A stretch of 64,000 bases of DNA from Cliona cf. orientalis (GCA_963930775.1 OZ005689.1:5704001-5768000), one strand, 5' to 3'. Shown: positions 11,501 through 23,788, counted from the first letter of the stretch. The notes: a model not told the origin generated them from the letters alone. Numbers and translations: made by a program.

Positions 11501-13290
11501 ACCGTAACTGCAATTCTAGCTGGTATAGCACTGGTGGCTTTATTGTTACTACTCAACATCACTGTTGCACTTGGAACTCTAAATGGGCTGATCTTTTATG
11601 CCAATATTGTACATGCAAACAACAGTATTCTACTTCCATTTCAAACAAGAAACTTTATTACTGTGTTCATTTCATGGTTGAACTTAGAACTAGGAATTGA
11701 TACCTGCTACTTTCCAGGAATCGACACTTGCATAAAAACATGGCTACAGTTAGCTTTTCCTGCCTATGTCATTCTTCTCGTGATTTTAGTCATCATCATC
11801 AGCTCTTACTCTACTAAATTTTCTAACCTCATTGGAAAGAAGGATCCAGTGGCAACTCTGGCTACACTAATTCTGCTTTCCTATGCCAAGCTTCTTGAAA
11901 TTTGCTTTAAATCTTTGTCAGTTGGCATTCTGGAGTATCCTGATGGCTCTAGTGGAATGCTGTGGCTCCCTGATGCAACTATCAACTATCTCTCTGGAAA
12001 GCACATTCCTCTGTTTATTGCAACTTTTCTCCTTCTCCTGGTTGGTCTGGTCTACACTGCTCTTCTCTTCTCCTGGCATTGGCTTCTCTACCTTCCAAGG
12101 TGGAACATTTTCAAGTGGTCAAGAAATCCAAAGATACAAACGTTCATTGAAACCTACCACAAGCCTTACATTCCCAAGTATCGCTACTGGACTGGACTGC
12201 TGCTGATTGTTCGTGTCATCTTGTACCTTGTACATGTAGCTGCCACAAATGTTTCCAATGATTCCACTATTGCTCTTACAGCTATCAGCTTTACAATATG
12301 TTGTATTTTTACTCTTAGACTGTTCTTTGGCAGCAGACTGTACAGGAAATGGCCAGTGGATGTTCTTGAAATAATTTTCTATTTCAATACCCTATTCATT
12401 GTACTTTTCACCTGGTATTCTCTTAATAGCCAAAGCATGAACCAAAAAGCGGCTGCCTATATACACTTCAGTCATCATCACATTCGTTGTCATAGGCTCC
12501 AACTGTCCCTGAATCTCCGGGACAGTCCCGGATTTTGAGCAACTGTCGTGTCCCGCGTCCCGGAAGGCTCTACTGTAATTGTATTATTGGTCCCGGAAGA
12601 GGTCCAGACACTAGCATAAACACTGTAGTAGTAGTGCAACTAATCGCTTATTGGTGGTAAAATGAACAACCTGCTTGTGGTAGTGCTTTACAAACTTTGG
12701 TTTTTGCAGTAGCAACACTACAAGAGGTTTACTACTAGTAGGCTTGCAGATTCATGCTCTAGAAAGTATATTCTGGGCATTGCGGTCATCAAATTCAATT
12801 ATATTGGGTGTGGTGTGGGTGGAGTTTTAATTAATGATGGGCTGATCTAGTGGGTGTGGTCTATGTCCCTGGAGCTGTTCAGGAAAAGTTGGAGCCTATG
12901 CGTTGTACTGCTGCTCATCATCCTCTACCATGTCTACACATACACCTCAGTCTTCTCAAAGATTTATAAGACAAAGCTGGGTAGAATGATTGACAGACTG
13001 TTCACTGATGGTGATCCAAAACCAAAACCTGAGCATCACTGGAGCCCACCACCTGACGATGATATTCATCGATTCAACGAACTCTTGGATGTGCCGATTG
13101 ACCGTCCTGTAACACTCATGACTACAAAGTGCCAGTGAAGCAGCAAGAAGCCCACCCAGTCTGTGGTGGAGGTGCACCAACCCCGTGACCTTGCAGCACC
13201 AGATCCTGAAGAAGTGGCCAACTCACTACACATACCTGATGCTGCAGAGGCAGCCCAAGTCAAAGAGAAAGAAGCAGTTACCCAAGTCTA
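8543..13290 (+). CDS. Gene B: Pmp-like repeat / multi-TM protein, tandem paralogue of A, 3' end disturbed
   Basis: The open frame is 8543-12538. It starts with a signal peptide (MTHLSLLTLSTLVLYSLNQA), so the start is well supported. Next come an N-terminal beta-helix region, only about five copies of the 25-residue unit (about 9280-9630), the same GGAI repeats, Cys-rich stalk and multi-TM block as gene A (SWLNLELGIDTCYFPGID, KTWLQLAFPAY). Compared with A, B has 4 extra bases (tata) near 12459-12464, then a 410-bp inverted-repeat transposon at 12491-12900. After it, homology to A resumes in one frame (12901 to about 13110: LIILYHVYTYTS, WSPPPDDDIHRFNELL), then one base is missing near 13110. 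The last stretch to the TAA near 13290 again resembles A. Either the allele ends within the transposon, losing the last TM helix and tail, or splicing removes part of it. RNA is needed to decide. Confidence 0.8.
12485..12906 (+). mobile_element. Non-autonomous inverted-repeat DNA transposon in the gene B coding region
   Basis: The element spans 12491-12900 (410 bp). Its ends are perfect inverted repeats for 14 bp (CATAGGCTCCAACT ... AGTTGGAGCCTATG), with imperfect pairing continuing for about 30 bp. It is flanked by the 6-bp direct repeat CGTTGT (12485-12490 and 12901-12906). Gene A at the homologous site is uninterrupted (cacatttattgtactgctg), so the insertion boundaries are clear. No transposase is encoded. 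The superfamily is uncertain because a 6-bp duplication is unusual for hAT (8 bp). Confidence 0.85.
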
Positions 13291-13858
13291 ACGTACTCCT
13301 TGCCATTGGAATGTTGATACCTTTTAAAATACATTATAGAACTTTAGTCTAAAATCAAAACTGAACACTAAAATTGTTTAACGCTAAATGTGCTTATTTT
13401 CTATATGATTATAATTAAGGAAACCAGTCATTCTTGAGTTATGTATTATAATAATAATATAGCTAAGCAGGCCAAACATCATGTAGTAGAGTTTCATGTT
13501 CGTACTCACTCTCTCGGAGTTTCTTTCAAACCGTGCATTCTAGGCTAGCTATGTTGCAACTACTGTTATCCTGCATTATGATTATCATTTCAAGAAATCA
13601 GTGTACAAGAAGAATCACAAATCGTGCATGTTCAGCATGCCTATCTGCCATGTGCTGATGCGACTGCGCATGCTCAAGGTTAGTGTTGTAAAGGGTAGTC
13701 GAGTTATTAAACAGCACTATATTGGCTACAGGGCGCGCGTTTATGAGCTGGCATTCCTGTATATACCATATCCCTCCATATATGATATATGTACTAAATC
13801 CCCCCAGTTTTCAGTATTTTATCAGTACGTGTTTATAGTCAGAATTCAGTAATTAAAC
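13291..13858 (+). other. Gene B 3' flank, no gene seen
   Basis: 13291-13625 aligns with the 3' flank of gene A (5305-5706), sharing gcattctaggctagctat and ctgcattatgatta. From 13700 on it is AT-rich with no coding signal. 13828-13936 is repeated in tandem at 13940-14060 as the start of the CACTAAG repeat array. Confidence 0.6.
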
Positions 13859-14859
13859 ACTAAGTAGAAAAAAAAAAAGATTTCCTGCGCGAAAAATGTT
13901 TGGGGGAATTGGCAGCACTTGGGGAGATAATTTTTATACGTGTTTATAGTCAGAATTCAGTAATTAAACACTAATTAAACACTAAGTAGAAAAAAAAAAA
14001 GATTTCCTGCGCGAAAAATGTTTGGGGGAATTGGCAGCACTTGGGGAGATAATTTTTATACCGGCACGCAGAATGGGTCGAAACACGAGATTTGACATGA
14101 GAAAAGTTTGATTCACGCCTTAGAATTAAATTTATGGCCCTTTGAAGTTTCCCCATATGTTTGTATAGGAAGCCATGCATTTGCAATGTTTTCCGCCCAC
14201 GCGCTACGTGAGGGGCGGGGCCACGCGCGCACAGAGATGTGACGACCTTTACCCAATTTGGTCCAGATTGGCTGTCTGCTTGCATTGTATGGCTCTACTA
14301 AGCTTCCAGCTTGACTATGTGGCTGTTTCCGGACATTTTTTTTTTTTTCTGCTTAGTGTTCTGGTCGCCTTGTTAAACACTAAGTAGTTATACACTAAGT
14401 AGGTTACACACTAAGTAGAAAAGAAAAAAAAATATTAATTCGTGGGGGAACTGGGAACACTTGGGGATGTAATTTTTACATGGGCACGCAGAATGGGTCG
14501 AAAAACTAGATTTGACATAAGAAAATTTTGATTCACACCTTAGAATTGAAGTTACGGCCCTTTAAAGTTTACCCATATGTTTGTATAGGGAAGCCATGTG
14601 TTTGCAATGTTTTGAGTCCCGGTGTGCGTTATTTAGAAATCGCTAGTCCAGTACATGCATAGGCTACCATGGAGCTGGTATTGCATCCAGAGACTTGCTG
14701 AATGGATGAAGAATCAGCCACAACAGTAACAGTTACTCTCCCGTTTTTGCTGAGAGGTAGGTGGGGTAATACAGCTAGCTATAGTTTTACATTATGTATG
14801 TATGGATGTATGGGAAAGTACATCTAGTCAGTGAGAAACATAACTAAAATTGTTTTGTG

Positions 14860-15037
14860 CTTTTCCCCTAGCCTTGTGTGTGTGCTGTGGTGATATTGAG
14901 TAGTAGTACGAAGCAGGGGCCACAGGTATTGAACCTCTTCCCCTAGCCCGTTTGTGTGTGTGCTGTGGTGATCTTGAGTACTAGTAGGAAGTAACCGTAC
15001 GGTATTGCAGCGGCCACTGGTACTGAACCTCCTCAAC
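14860..15037. repeat. Two-copy tandem repeat (about 90 bp)
   Basis: The block tttcccctagcc ... gtgtgtgtgctgtggtgat ... ttgagta ... ggccac-ggta-tgaacctc occurs at about 14860-14936 and again at about 14937-15037, with an insertion of around 20 bp in the second copy. Confidence 0.6.
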
Positions 15038-15259
15038 ACTGATCATATACTCTGAGTTTCTAGGCTCTATTAGGAGCACAGACGGCCTTGTTTCCGATTG
15101 TATGGGCATCCAGCTCAACTATGTGGTGGTTTCTGGACAAGTTTTTTACAGTAATACTCGGGATGACTATAATATTATTATACTGTAGCGTGTGAATATT
15201 ATATACATGCATGTTTCTATTTATGTGGCACTTTTTTCTGCTTAGTGTGCATGGTAGCT

Positions 15260-15329
15260 CCTTAGATGATTTCCAACAAGCTCTAACTGCGCCACAGGCG
15301 CAGTTAGAGCGGGTGGAAATCATCTAAGG
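15260..15329. repeat. Near-perfect 70-bp hairpin
   Basis: The arms are CCTTAGATGATTTCCA plus GCTCTAACTGCGCC and their exact reverse complements, broken only by a 4x3 internal loop, with a 3-nt loop (ACA). It sits between two partial CACTAAG repeats and no protein frame explains it. Confidence 0.8.
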
Positions 15330-16484
15330 TACTTGGTATTGTTACTATGGTATACCAATGCTAAATCGTACAGGCACTGTACACTGATTAAATTATTGTG
15401 GGCTAGGGTAGCTGTTTTGAACATGATTTGACTATGGATGCTCTACTAAAGAATAGTTTTAGTGACATTAGATGTTACCATAGTAATATATACCAAATGT
15501 ACATAAAATATTGCAGTGTATGTATATATCTGCATAGTAAACGGTTAATATAAAGTAAGCCTAAGTGCATATTAATTTGTGCGAACCTATACAATCCAGG
15601 TACGTATACTTATGTGCCGCAGTTTTTTTTTTTTCTGCTTAGTGTGCATGGTAGCTTGAAAAAACAAAAAAAAACTATAATAATCTAATTCATGGAGGAT
15701 TTGGGAGCACTTGCGGACATAATTTTTATACGGGCACGCAGAATGGGTCAAAGTAACAGATTTGACCGGATGGAATTTTGATTCACACCTTAGAATTAAA
15801 GTTACGGCCCTTTGAAGTATCCCCATATGTTTGTATAGGAAGCCATGCATTTGCAATGTTTTCCGCCCACGCAGTACGTGAGGGGCGTGGCCACGCGCGC
15901 ACAGGAACGTGACGACCTTTACCCACTTTTGTCAAAATTGAAGTTTAGGCTGTCTGCTTGCATTGTATGGGTCTAGTATGCATCCAGCTCAACTATGTGG
16001 TGGTCAGGACTGTTTTTTTCTGCTTAGTGTGTCCGCTTCTTGAAAAAAAAAAGCATATTTAAATAATCTAATTCATGGGGGGTTTGGGAATACTTGGGGA
16101 GATAATTTTTACATGGGCACGCAGAATGGGTCGAAACTAGAGACTTGACCGGACAGATTTTTTATTCACATCTTACAATTAAAGTTACGGCCCTTTAAAG
16201 TTTCCCCATATGTTTGTACAGGGAAGCCATGTGTTTGCAATGTTTCCGCCCACGCGCTACGTGAGGGGCGGAGTCACGCGCGCACATAAACGTGACGACC
16301 TTTACCAACTTTTGACAAAATTGAAATTTAGGCTGCCTGCTTGCATTGTATGGTTCCACTATGCATCCAGCTCGATTATATGGTGGTTTTTGGACAATTT
16401 TTTTTTCTGCTTAGTGTTCTGGTCTCCTTAAAAAAAAAAAAAAAAAAAATCCGTATACTTGGAGGCACTGATGTAGCTACACAA

Positions 16485-16810
16485 TACATTAATTTTCTCA
16501 CCACTGAGTCCAACCAGCACTGACTCCATGAGTTGTTGGAATGTCAAGGGAGCATTCACCAGTCCGAAGCCTATGACACTGAACTCATACAGCCCCAAAT
16601 GAGTCACATAAGCAGTCTTTTCTCTTGAACTAGGCTCCATCTTGACTTGCCAAAAGTCAGACTCCAGATCCAAAGTGGTGAAAAACTTTGATTTCAACAA
16701 CATGTCCAGCAGGTCATCAATTCTGGACAATAGAAATACTTCTATCTTGGTCACGGCATTGAGCCGGTGGTAATCAACACAAATTAAAACCTTACACTGC
16801 AATGACTGCA
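16485..16810 (-). mobile_element. Ty3/gypsy LTR retrotransposon fossil (reverse transcriptase fragment)
   Basis: The minus strand encodes a piece of Ty3/gypsy-type reverse transcriptase, recognisable by VDYHRLNAVT and FTTLDLESDFWQVKM. Only this core of the polymerase is present. No LTRs, capsid, protease or integrase parts are seen nearby, so it is a short, broken, old remnant. Confidence 0.75.
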
Positions 16811-16919
16811 GGCCCGATCTGGAAATACATGCATGTACATGTATATAGGCACCTGGGTGAGTTGTAAAAGCGATCAAACACGGCAAACAACTGATTTGAA
16901 ATAGAATGACACTGGTCAT

Positions 16920-17898
16920 GAGGGCTAAAAATGTTTGGTTTAGTATTGCTCACACCTATCAACCACTACACTGAGTTACGACTGACCACATGCATTCTAG
17001 CTGCCTATGTGCACAAGTAGCCTGCATCTTATACTCAGCATATCGAGAGCAAAAACAGCAGAATGCAGGTACAGCAGACACGGAGTACATGCTCTACTAA
17101 GAGAGCTCTAGTTTTTAGTGTTCAACATCAACTAAATAATGTACATGTGATGGACTTAATGAACCTGTTAGTACATCCATTAGAAACTTGACTTCTCTGT
17201 ACGTAGTAGTAGATGTGTTGCATGTGTATAGCGTGACGATCTGGACAGCTCTCTTGATAGATAGTGGTATATACTGTGCATGCAATATAATGTAATAGCA
17301 CTTGATATAGGAACTATACGAGAGTCAGGGCTACTGCAGCTGTGTATGAGACACAACACATAATAATAGCAAAGGAGTACATGATATGCTATGTGTTCCA
17401 ATAATAAAATTAATAAAAGAGTCATGCAGGTGCAGTGGACAGCAGATATTTTGGCAGCATGCAGTTAGTTACTGAATAGGGTACTAGACGCACAGTTGTA
17501 GCAAATTAACTTGCTCTATTGCCGATACAGCGTGCACACGAAGCACCGCAAATGCAAGATAACATAATTAGTGGTTACTACTGAATCACATTCCACAATC
17601 AGGCTGAAGTGAATATTCGAAGGCTTAGTGTATACTGGTTGCTAGGTTGTGCTATCACTTGTGTGCGTTAGCTAGCTAATGTGTTAATCATATTTGTGGA
17701 TGTGCCATTGCTAAACAGTATTTGCTGTGTTAATGTGTTACTATGTGTTTATATTAATATAAGTCTAGCATTTGTGTATTAGGATCATCATATATTGTGC
17801 TATCATTCTATCAACCAAATCTATAGCTACAAGTTATCATTGACTGTTATTCAGCAGACAGTTTGGTGAAAGTCCAGCGACTAATATCATTAGCTACC
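16920..17898 (+). other. Upstream region of the receptor gene, nothing recognised
   Basis: The sequence is AT-rich with no coding frame, known repeat or clear TATA box. The 5' UTR of the receptor presumably lies at its right end, before the ATG at 17899 (context taccATGg, a good match to a strong start). Confidence 0.4.
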
Positions 17899-20800
17899 AT
17901 GGATTATGCTGTGTGGTTCTTGTGTGTGTGTTCACTTGGAAATGTGTTACCAGTTGACTCTTCCCACTTTATGGGAGGAATAATTCGATGGAGGCCAGTA
18001 AATCCAGCAGCATTTGATGGAACGGTGAGCAATGGGCTATAATATATTATTTTAATACCCTGCACCACATTAGCTAGCTATTTGCACTTAATCTAGAATT
18101 TCTAACTCAATTCTGTGCATCATAGTCATAGTGGTGTACTTCATTGGGAACTCAGGCCCCCTCTGTAGATAAACCTAAAATCGCCACTGCCCTGCACCTA
18201 TCACATGTGCAAACCAATGATGCTACTTCTAGTGCCTACTTTGAAAGTCCCCTAGCCTGTTCCTATCCATAGTCATGTATACATAGTCTATTATAGGGTG
18301 CAGCAGATTGATCAAACTTTTGATGCATATCTTATAAGCTGTCCTGCATGCCATAGTTAACAGTCTGACTCTATTTACGCTTTTTAATTGCACTTAAAGT
18401 TTCAGCAGGTCGAGAATGGATCTATTTCAGTGACTACATGTCTCGTATCAATTATTATTGCAGGTACAGATAACTCATCGTATTGCTTGGAGAAGGGATT
18501 CATTTGCAGGTGGTGAGTGTACACAGGCAACAATTGATGCTCAGACTCTCCTGTCGAGTTCACATAACCTGACATGTCAGAGTGGATGTAATGGAACCAT
18601 TGGAAACTTTTCATATTACTGTACTGACTTCAGTGCAACTGATAATTGGAGTGCTGGAGAACGAACATACACATATAATTTGGTTGAGCTTTCTTTTGAA
18701 GCTGCGTAAGTCCAAAAGTACAATCTAATTGCTGGGGAGAGAGAGGAGCCAGGGTTCTATCAGTAGGGAGAGGTAGGGGGAAGCTTCCCCCAAACAGCCC
18801 AGTTTGTCATTATTAATAATTAATTATACAAAATGAAATTTATGCTAAGTTTTCAAAATGTATAGGCAATTGAACAGGAGCAGAAGCTATACTGTTTTAA
18901 GCTCAGTTTAATTATTCTCAAAATGCCTCAGTTTTCGTGCTTCACGCAGGAGAGGGACATATTTCCTTCCCATGCCACACTTACCCCCTACAGCTGCATT
19001 ATCTGATTCAATGATGGCTCCCCCCACCCACCCCCAAAACTTGGTTTAGAATCCCACCTAGAACCCCAGCTGGGAGCCTATAAAGCAATTGAGTTGAATG
19101 CGCTCATCATCATGCCTGCATGCTTTCAGTGTTGAGCTATAGACTGGTTATTTTCAGCACTTATGCATCAGTGATTTGAGATATGCTATGACAAACCATT
19201 AAATTTTGGTTATTATGACAATATCCAACGTGCTTTCTACAATTGCAAAGTAAGCATAATAATACTTGCAGCCGTTTAAAGACACCAACGTAGAGTGGAT
19301 ACTCCTACAGGCCCGGAATATCACTCCATATGTACAACAGGCTACATACTCAGGCTACAAACAGAAATCCCAACCCAAATGGTCCCTTTCTCAGCATGGC
19401 TGATCACAATTATTCAATATTCTAAGACGAATATTATGCTGGCACAGTGGTAATTTTAGGTTTATCAACAGAGGGAGCCTGCATGAGTCCCAAGTCAATG
19501 ACTATGTTTCCCATAATAAAATTATGCTGCATAAGAATTGAGCTATAAGATTTTGCACAGGTGTAATAAAAGCATAAAATTATTACGATGTTAGCAAGCC
19601 TGAGGTACAACAACAGAGTGGGCCCTTGCACTCTCTGGCAAGCCACATGATCCCCCTTTAAACCCCTCCACTCTGTTGGTAGCTATGTGTCTCTGTAAAT
19701 CTGTTGGAGGGGTGGGGCTTAAGAGCAAATCTTACAAAGATACACTTGATTTTTCAGATTTTCAAGAGGTGACTGGATATCAGTGGTTATAGGTGGTGGC
19801 AGATGGGAGCTCCGAGTCAGGGGTAATCTGACCTACAGAGAGGACACTGGTTTAGTCAACAGCTCACCAGTGGTGAACATACCTCCACTGATTCGAATAC
19901 AGCATGGATGCAATTCAACCATTAAAATACCAGGTAAGGCTAGTATTGTCATAATGACCTTCGAATTTCTCAAGTTTGTGTGCCCATCTGTATACTGAGG
20001 TTAGCTAGCTAATACACTTTCAGTCTGATAGTCTCTGTAATAGTTGCTACATGCATATTATGTTTACTTATAACAGTTGAGGATGCTGATGGTGACCATG
20101 TACGTTGCAGATGGGCTGAGAGCTCCCTTAATGAGTGTGGAGAGGTTTGTAGAGCCTTCCAAGCAAGTCTTGATGAGACAGCGGTATAATTATGTCACTG
20201 TATATTATTATACTTATCTTACTGCCTGCACAAGCACTACTAGCTAATTGTTTTTTTTTATTCAATCGCAGTGTGAATTAGAATACCAAGCCACTGGTCA
20301 AGCTGGTAGATATGCAGTGGCACTACAAATTGAAGATTTTGCGACCCCAAATGACACTATACCATTGAGCAGCATACCCGTTCAATTTGTTGTTCATGTA
20401 TTTACTCCCACATCATCTGATCAGCAGTGCTCTACCCAAGTTGATACAACTCAACTCTCCTTTTGTGTATCCTCTGGTTCACCTTGGGGTATGGCTATCA
20501 CAGAACGACTGCCCATTGCAGCTGACAGCAGGTCCATTGTTGATATTGTCACGGCATCCCCACTTGGTATGAGAAAGTCTGAATTAGTACCGTCAAGTAA
20601 TAATCCAGGCCGAGAATGGATGACGACTGTTACATGGATACCACTACCGCATCAATTAGGACCAAACATATTCTGTTATTCAGTATTGGACAATACAGGG
20701 TATGAACTCATGTAATATTATAATATTTATGTCACTGAAGTATATGATGCCATAAGCAGAAACTTCTCGGTAATCACAATAATCATAGACTAGGTACGTA

Positions 20801-23630
20801 CTAAACGTAGTCTATAATATTATTATTATCTATGCATTAAATTCAGCTCCATGCATGATTTGTAAACTTTTTATGTGAATGTTTTGCATTTTTAGCGTAT
20901 CCTCGGCACAAAACTGTATAACATTGCTGAATAGAGGTCAGTACAGTAATCAAATTATTAGGTACATGCATTGTTTCATAGTAGCTACTTTGATATTACA
21001 GTAATGCCACCTAAGTTAGTGCCAGGATCAGTGTCACCTACGGATGAAATCATTTCAAATCATTCCACGTGGTCTCTTCAAATGGATAGACAGGTAAGAT
21101 AGTAGTACATGGGTACATGACTACTATCATGAGTGGCAAGTGGATTGAAGAGAGCATCCAAGGAGAGGAGAGAGAGAGAGAGAGATCTAGAATGAGAGAG
21201 GGAAGTCGGTGTTGAACTCAATTTTCACTGCTGCAGTTTACGAGGCCACTACAAGACAGATTCATAAGGATATTCAATGAAGGAGGAGAAGAGATCATCT
21301 CCATCAATACTGCAACATCTTCAGATGTCATTTATCCTAGCAACAACACTCTGGGGCAGACTCTGATATTCAGTACAGATTATTATTTCCCTGAAAATGG
21401 AAAATTTTACATATTACTTGATCAAGGTAAAAGGACATAATTAATTTGACATTCAGTGAGTCAGACACGTATACAAGCTAAGCATCGTTATGGTCCGTGT
21501 ATGTAGGCATTGTTACTGGGACTGATTTATGCAATGCTGAATCACCAGCTCTGAAAGATCCAACTGTGTGGACATTTATGATAGGTAAGATTTAAGATCT
21601 GGTTACTTATAATTTAAATTCTGTGTTTCTACATACAGTCGATGTAACTCCACCTAAGGTTCAGCTCAAAACACCAGTTATGTTAAATGAAGGTTTATCC
21701 ATTAGCTGGGATTTCAGTGAAAATGCCTCTGCCGTTTGTGAATTGCATTCTCCTTCAATGCTCAATGTCATGACAATTCCTTGTTTGGAAAACACTGTGA
21801 CAGTCTTGCTCTCACATTCCCTGGAAGGCTACAGTTTATCCATTCAGGCTACGGATATTGAAGGCAATGTGGCTGAACCTGTCCAACTTACATGGAGCAT
21901 AGGTAAGATAATCATGCACGAATGAAGTCAGCTATCTAAGGCATAGCTACAAGGATAGACATGACAACACTAGTAAATATTGAATACATCATACATAATT
22001 ATTGTATGCACAATCATACAGGGGCGGAGAAATAGGGGGCAGGGGGGCTGAGCCCCCTCAGATTTCCAAATGTCTATAGTATTATTATACTACACTATAG
22101 ATGGCATCACAGACCCCTAAGTTAGATACTCGATAGATCAGGTATTGTTAGTAGATTAATTATTGGCTACAAAAATAACTGCCAGAATGCCTCAGAAACG
22201 ATCTCCGAGTCTAAATTTCCAAAATTTTCTGGGGGAGCATGCCCCCAGACCCTCCTAGGTGGCCATTGGCCGCTAAAGCCCACGGTCTACCAATGGTCAC
22301 AGTACTATACCATCAAAGAGCTTAGCCCCTCCCCCCTCCCCCCACTTTTACTGCCCGAGCCCTTCTCCACCCTTATCATATACACACTCATGCAGATAGA
22401 CACACAGTATAAAGCGCATACTTATTATCAAGAGTATATTATACTATAATGATAGCATTTAATATTAAGTATGACTTGAAACTTCAATTTGAAGCAGGTT
22501 GTCTTTAGTTGTAAAACTGACATGTCATGATTTTTTTTTTCTTTCCAGCTACCATCACCTGTGGTAACATAAAACTGACTGACATTGAAGTAAAACTTCA
22601 TACCTCAGATAATTTCATAATATCATCACTGATTTATCACTGTGCTGAGAGTGTCTCTGCAAACCAAACCATCACCTCAGTGTGTTCCAGTGGTGGAGAT
22701 TCACTGTGGAACCCTGATCCTGCCAGTCATGGATGTGCTAACATCAGCCACACTGGTGCTGTAGGTAGGTTCATCCTGATGGCTATACTATAATTTTGGT
22801 CTCATCTGGCAGTTCTGTATCATGGCATGGGAGGGCTAGCGCTAGGGAATGTTGATGAGGTTATTACTGAGCAATCAGTATACCGTATAGCGGGAAATTT
22901 TCGAGGGAGAAAACTTTCGAGGATCGGTGGGAAAGGAGCATTTCGCGGAGAAAACTTTCGCGGAATGTTAAAAGTGGTCGCATAATGGGTGTGGCATGCC
23001 TAGAATTTCATGGAGAAAACTTTCGCGGATGGCGGAAAAATCGCGAAATTCGTGAAAGTTTTCTCCCTCGAAAGTTTCCCGCTATACGGTAGGCTGTTAC
23101 AATAATAATACTATTATAGTTAAACAGCTAATATAATAATGATTATTTGTCTGACAATCAATGCTTGAGCTGATCATCTGGAAAATTTCACGGTAAAGTA
23201 CATACATGTAGTCATAATAATTAGCACGCGTCAAGTGTGCTTTGTTTTTTGGTAAAGATCGTTAGTGGAACAAGTCTAACTATATACCGGTATAGCTACC
23301 CATCACACAATACTTGAATTTGCAGAGAAAAAAGATATCATAATCATAGTCAGCACTGTGCTAGCTTTCATTGTGGGAATCTTGTGTGGATTGCTATCCT
23401 ACCACTGCATTCGTTGGCTACTGACAAGGAGGGCTAGCACAACCGGACAGTTGAAAGAAGTTCAACTTGCAAGGATGCCAAACGAGAACGTGGCAGAAAC
23501 TGATGCATATGAGCCCTATGAAGATGTCAACACAGCTGCCACTGCAAGCTACGAGGCACCCCATCCAACACCAAATTTAAACACCCACATGGAGCTCATA
23601 GAAAATGTAGCATATGCACAGTATTATTAA
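17899..23630 (+). CDS. Single-pass type I receptor with CCP-like module and Tyr-rich tail (12 exons)
   Basis: Exons with GT/AG borders and consistent phase: 17899-18024, 18464-18705, 19758-19933, 20077-20183, 20272-20699, 20896-20936, 21002-21093, 21237-21426, 21507-21584, 21639-21902, 22549-22764, 23326-23630. They join to 2,265 nt, 754 aa. Exon 1 encodes a signal peptide (MDYAVWFLCVCSLGNVLPVD) and the start of a secreted module (FMGGIIRWRPVNP, then THRIAWRR). Exons 8-10 carry FTRPLQDRFIRIFNEGGEE and a TPPKV ... SISWDFSE segment. Exon 11 has the cysteine, Tyr-x-Cys and Trp-x-Pro pattern of a CCP/sushi domain. Exon 12 has one TM helix (IIIIVSTVLAFIVGILCGLL), then a tail with YEPYEDVN and YAQYY, possible SH2-binding sites. 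I cannot name the family. Ligand and function are unknown. Decayed exon copies lie at 5802-7084. Confidence 0.8.
18749..19072. repeat. Possible foldback element in receptor intron 2
   Basis: The ends read CAGGGTTCTA (left) and TAGAACCCCA (right), roughly inverted, around a G/C-run-rich interior (gggggaagcttccccc). The pairing is imperfect and no target duplication is clear. This is a hAT-like MITE candidate only. Confidence 0.3.
22019..22373. repeat. Possible hAT-like non-autonomous element in receptor intron 10
   Basis: It begins CAGGGGCGGA and ends in a pyrimidine-rich stretch that partly complements the start, with interior gggggagcatgcccccaga and ctcctaggtggcc. Such words are common in non-autonomous hAT elements of invertebrates. 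The boundaries are uncertain. Confidence 0.35.
22881..23091. mobile_element. Foldback MITE family B, copy 1 (211 bp)
   Basis: The termini are TACCGTATAGCGGGAAA and its exact reverse complement. The interior is rich in gagaaaactttcgcgga. A second copy of the same length lies at 32830-33040. It sits in receptor intron 11. No coding capacity. Confidence 0.85.
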
Positions 23631-23782
23631 TATTATGCAGTAGCTACCTGAGAAATACGCATACATGTACGGTGTATATTATATTATTATTGTAGATGTT
23701 TAACTCACACTATGAACTGCATTGTTCTGCTAATCTTAAATTAATCATCTTTTGGAGTTTCACACTTGAGAAATAGCTACTT

Positions 23783-23788
23783 TTTATT
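23783..23788 (-). terminator. Poly(A) signal of DDX10
   Basis: TTTATT on the plus strand gives AATAAA on the minus strand, about 75 nt after the DDX10 stop. The receptor's stop is at 23630 on the other strand, so the two 3' ends converge within about 230 bp. Confidence 0.55.

Larger units (their letters stand above)
13859..16440. repeat. Array of CACTAAG-ended foldback elements (about 400-bp family)
   Basis: At least two near-complete copies (about 13984-14365 and 16045-16410), a third slightly divergent one (about 15640-16040) and several partial copies (13859-13936, 14380-14612, 15083-15250) lie in the same orientation. A full unit starts CACTAAGTAGAAAAAAAA and ends TTTTTTTTCTGCTTAGTG, which are inverted repeats. 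Shared internal words are acgcagaatgggtc, ccatatgtttgta, cgctacgtgaggggcg and gtgacgacctttac. Poly-A/T tracts of variable length sit at the unit joints. It looks like a MITE amplified partly in tandem. No coding capacity is seen. Confidence 0.75.

Noticed and set aside
15260-15329. microRNA precursor
   Set aside because: The 3-nt loop and near-perfect 30-bp stem fit a DNA palindrome better; kept only as an unexplained hairpin.
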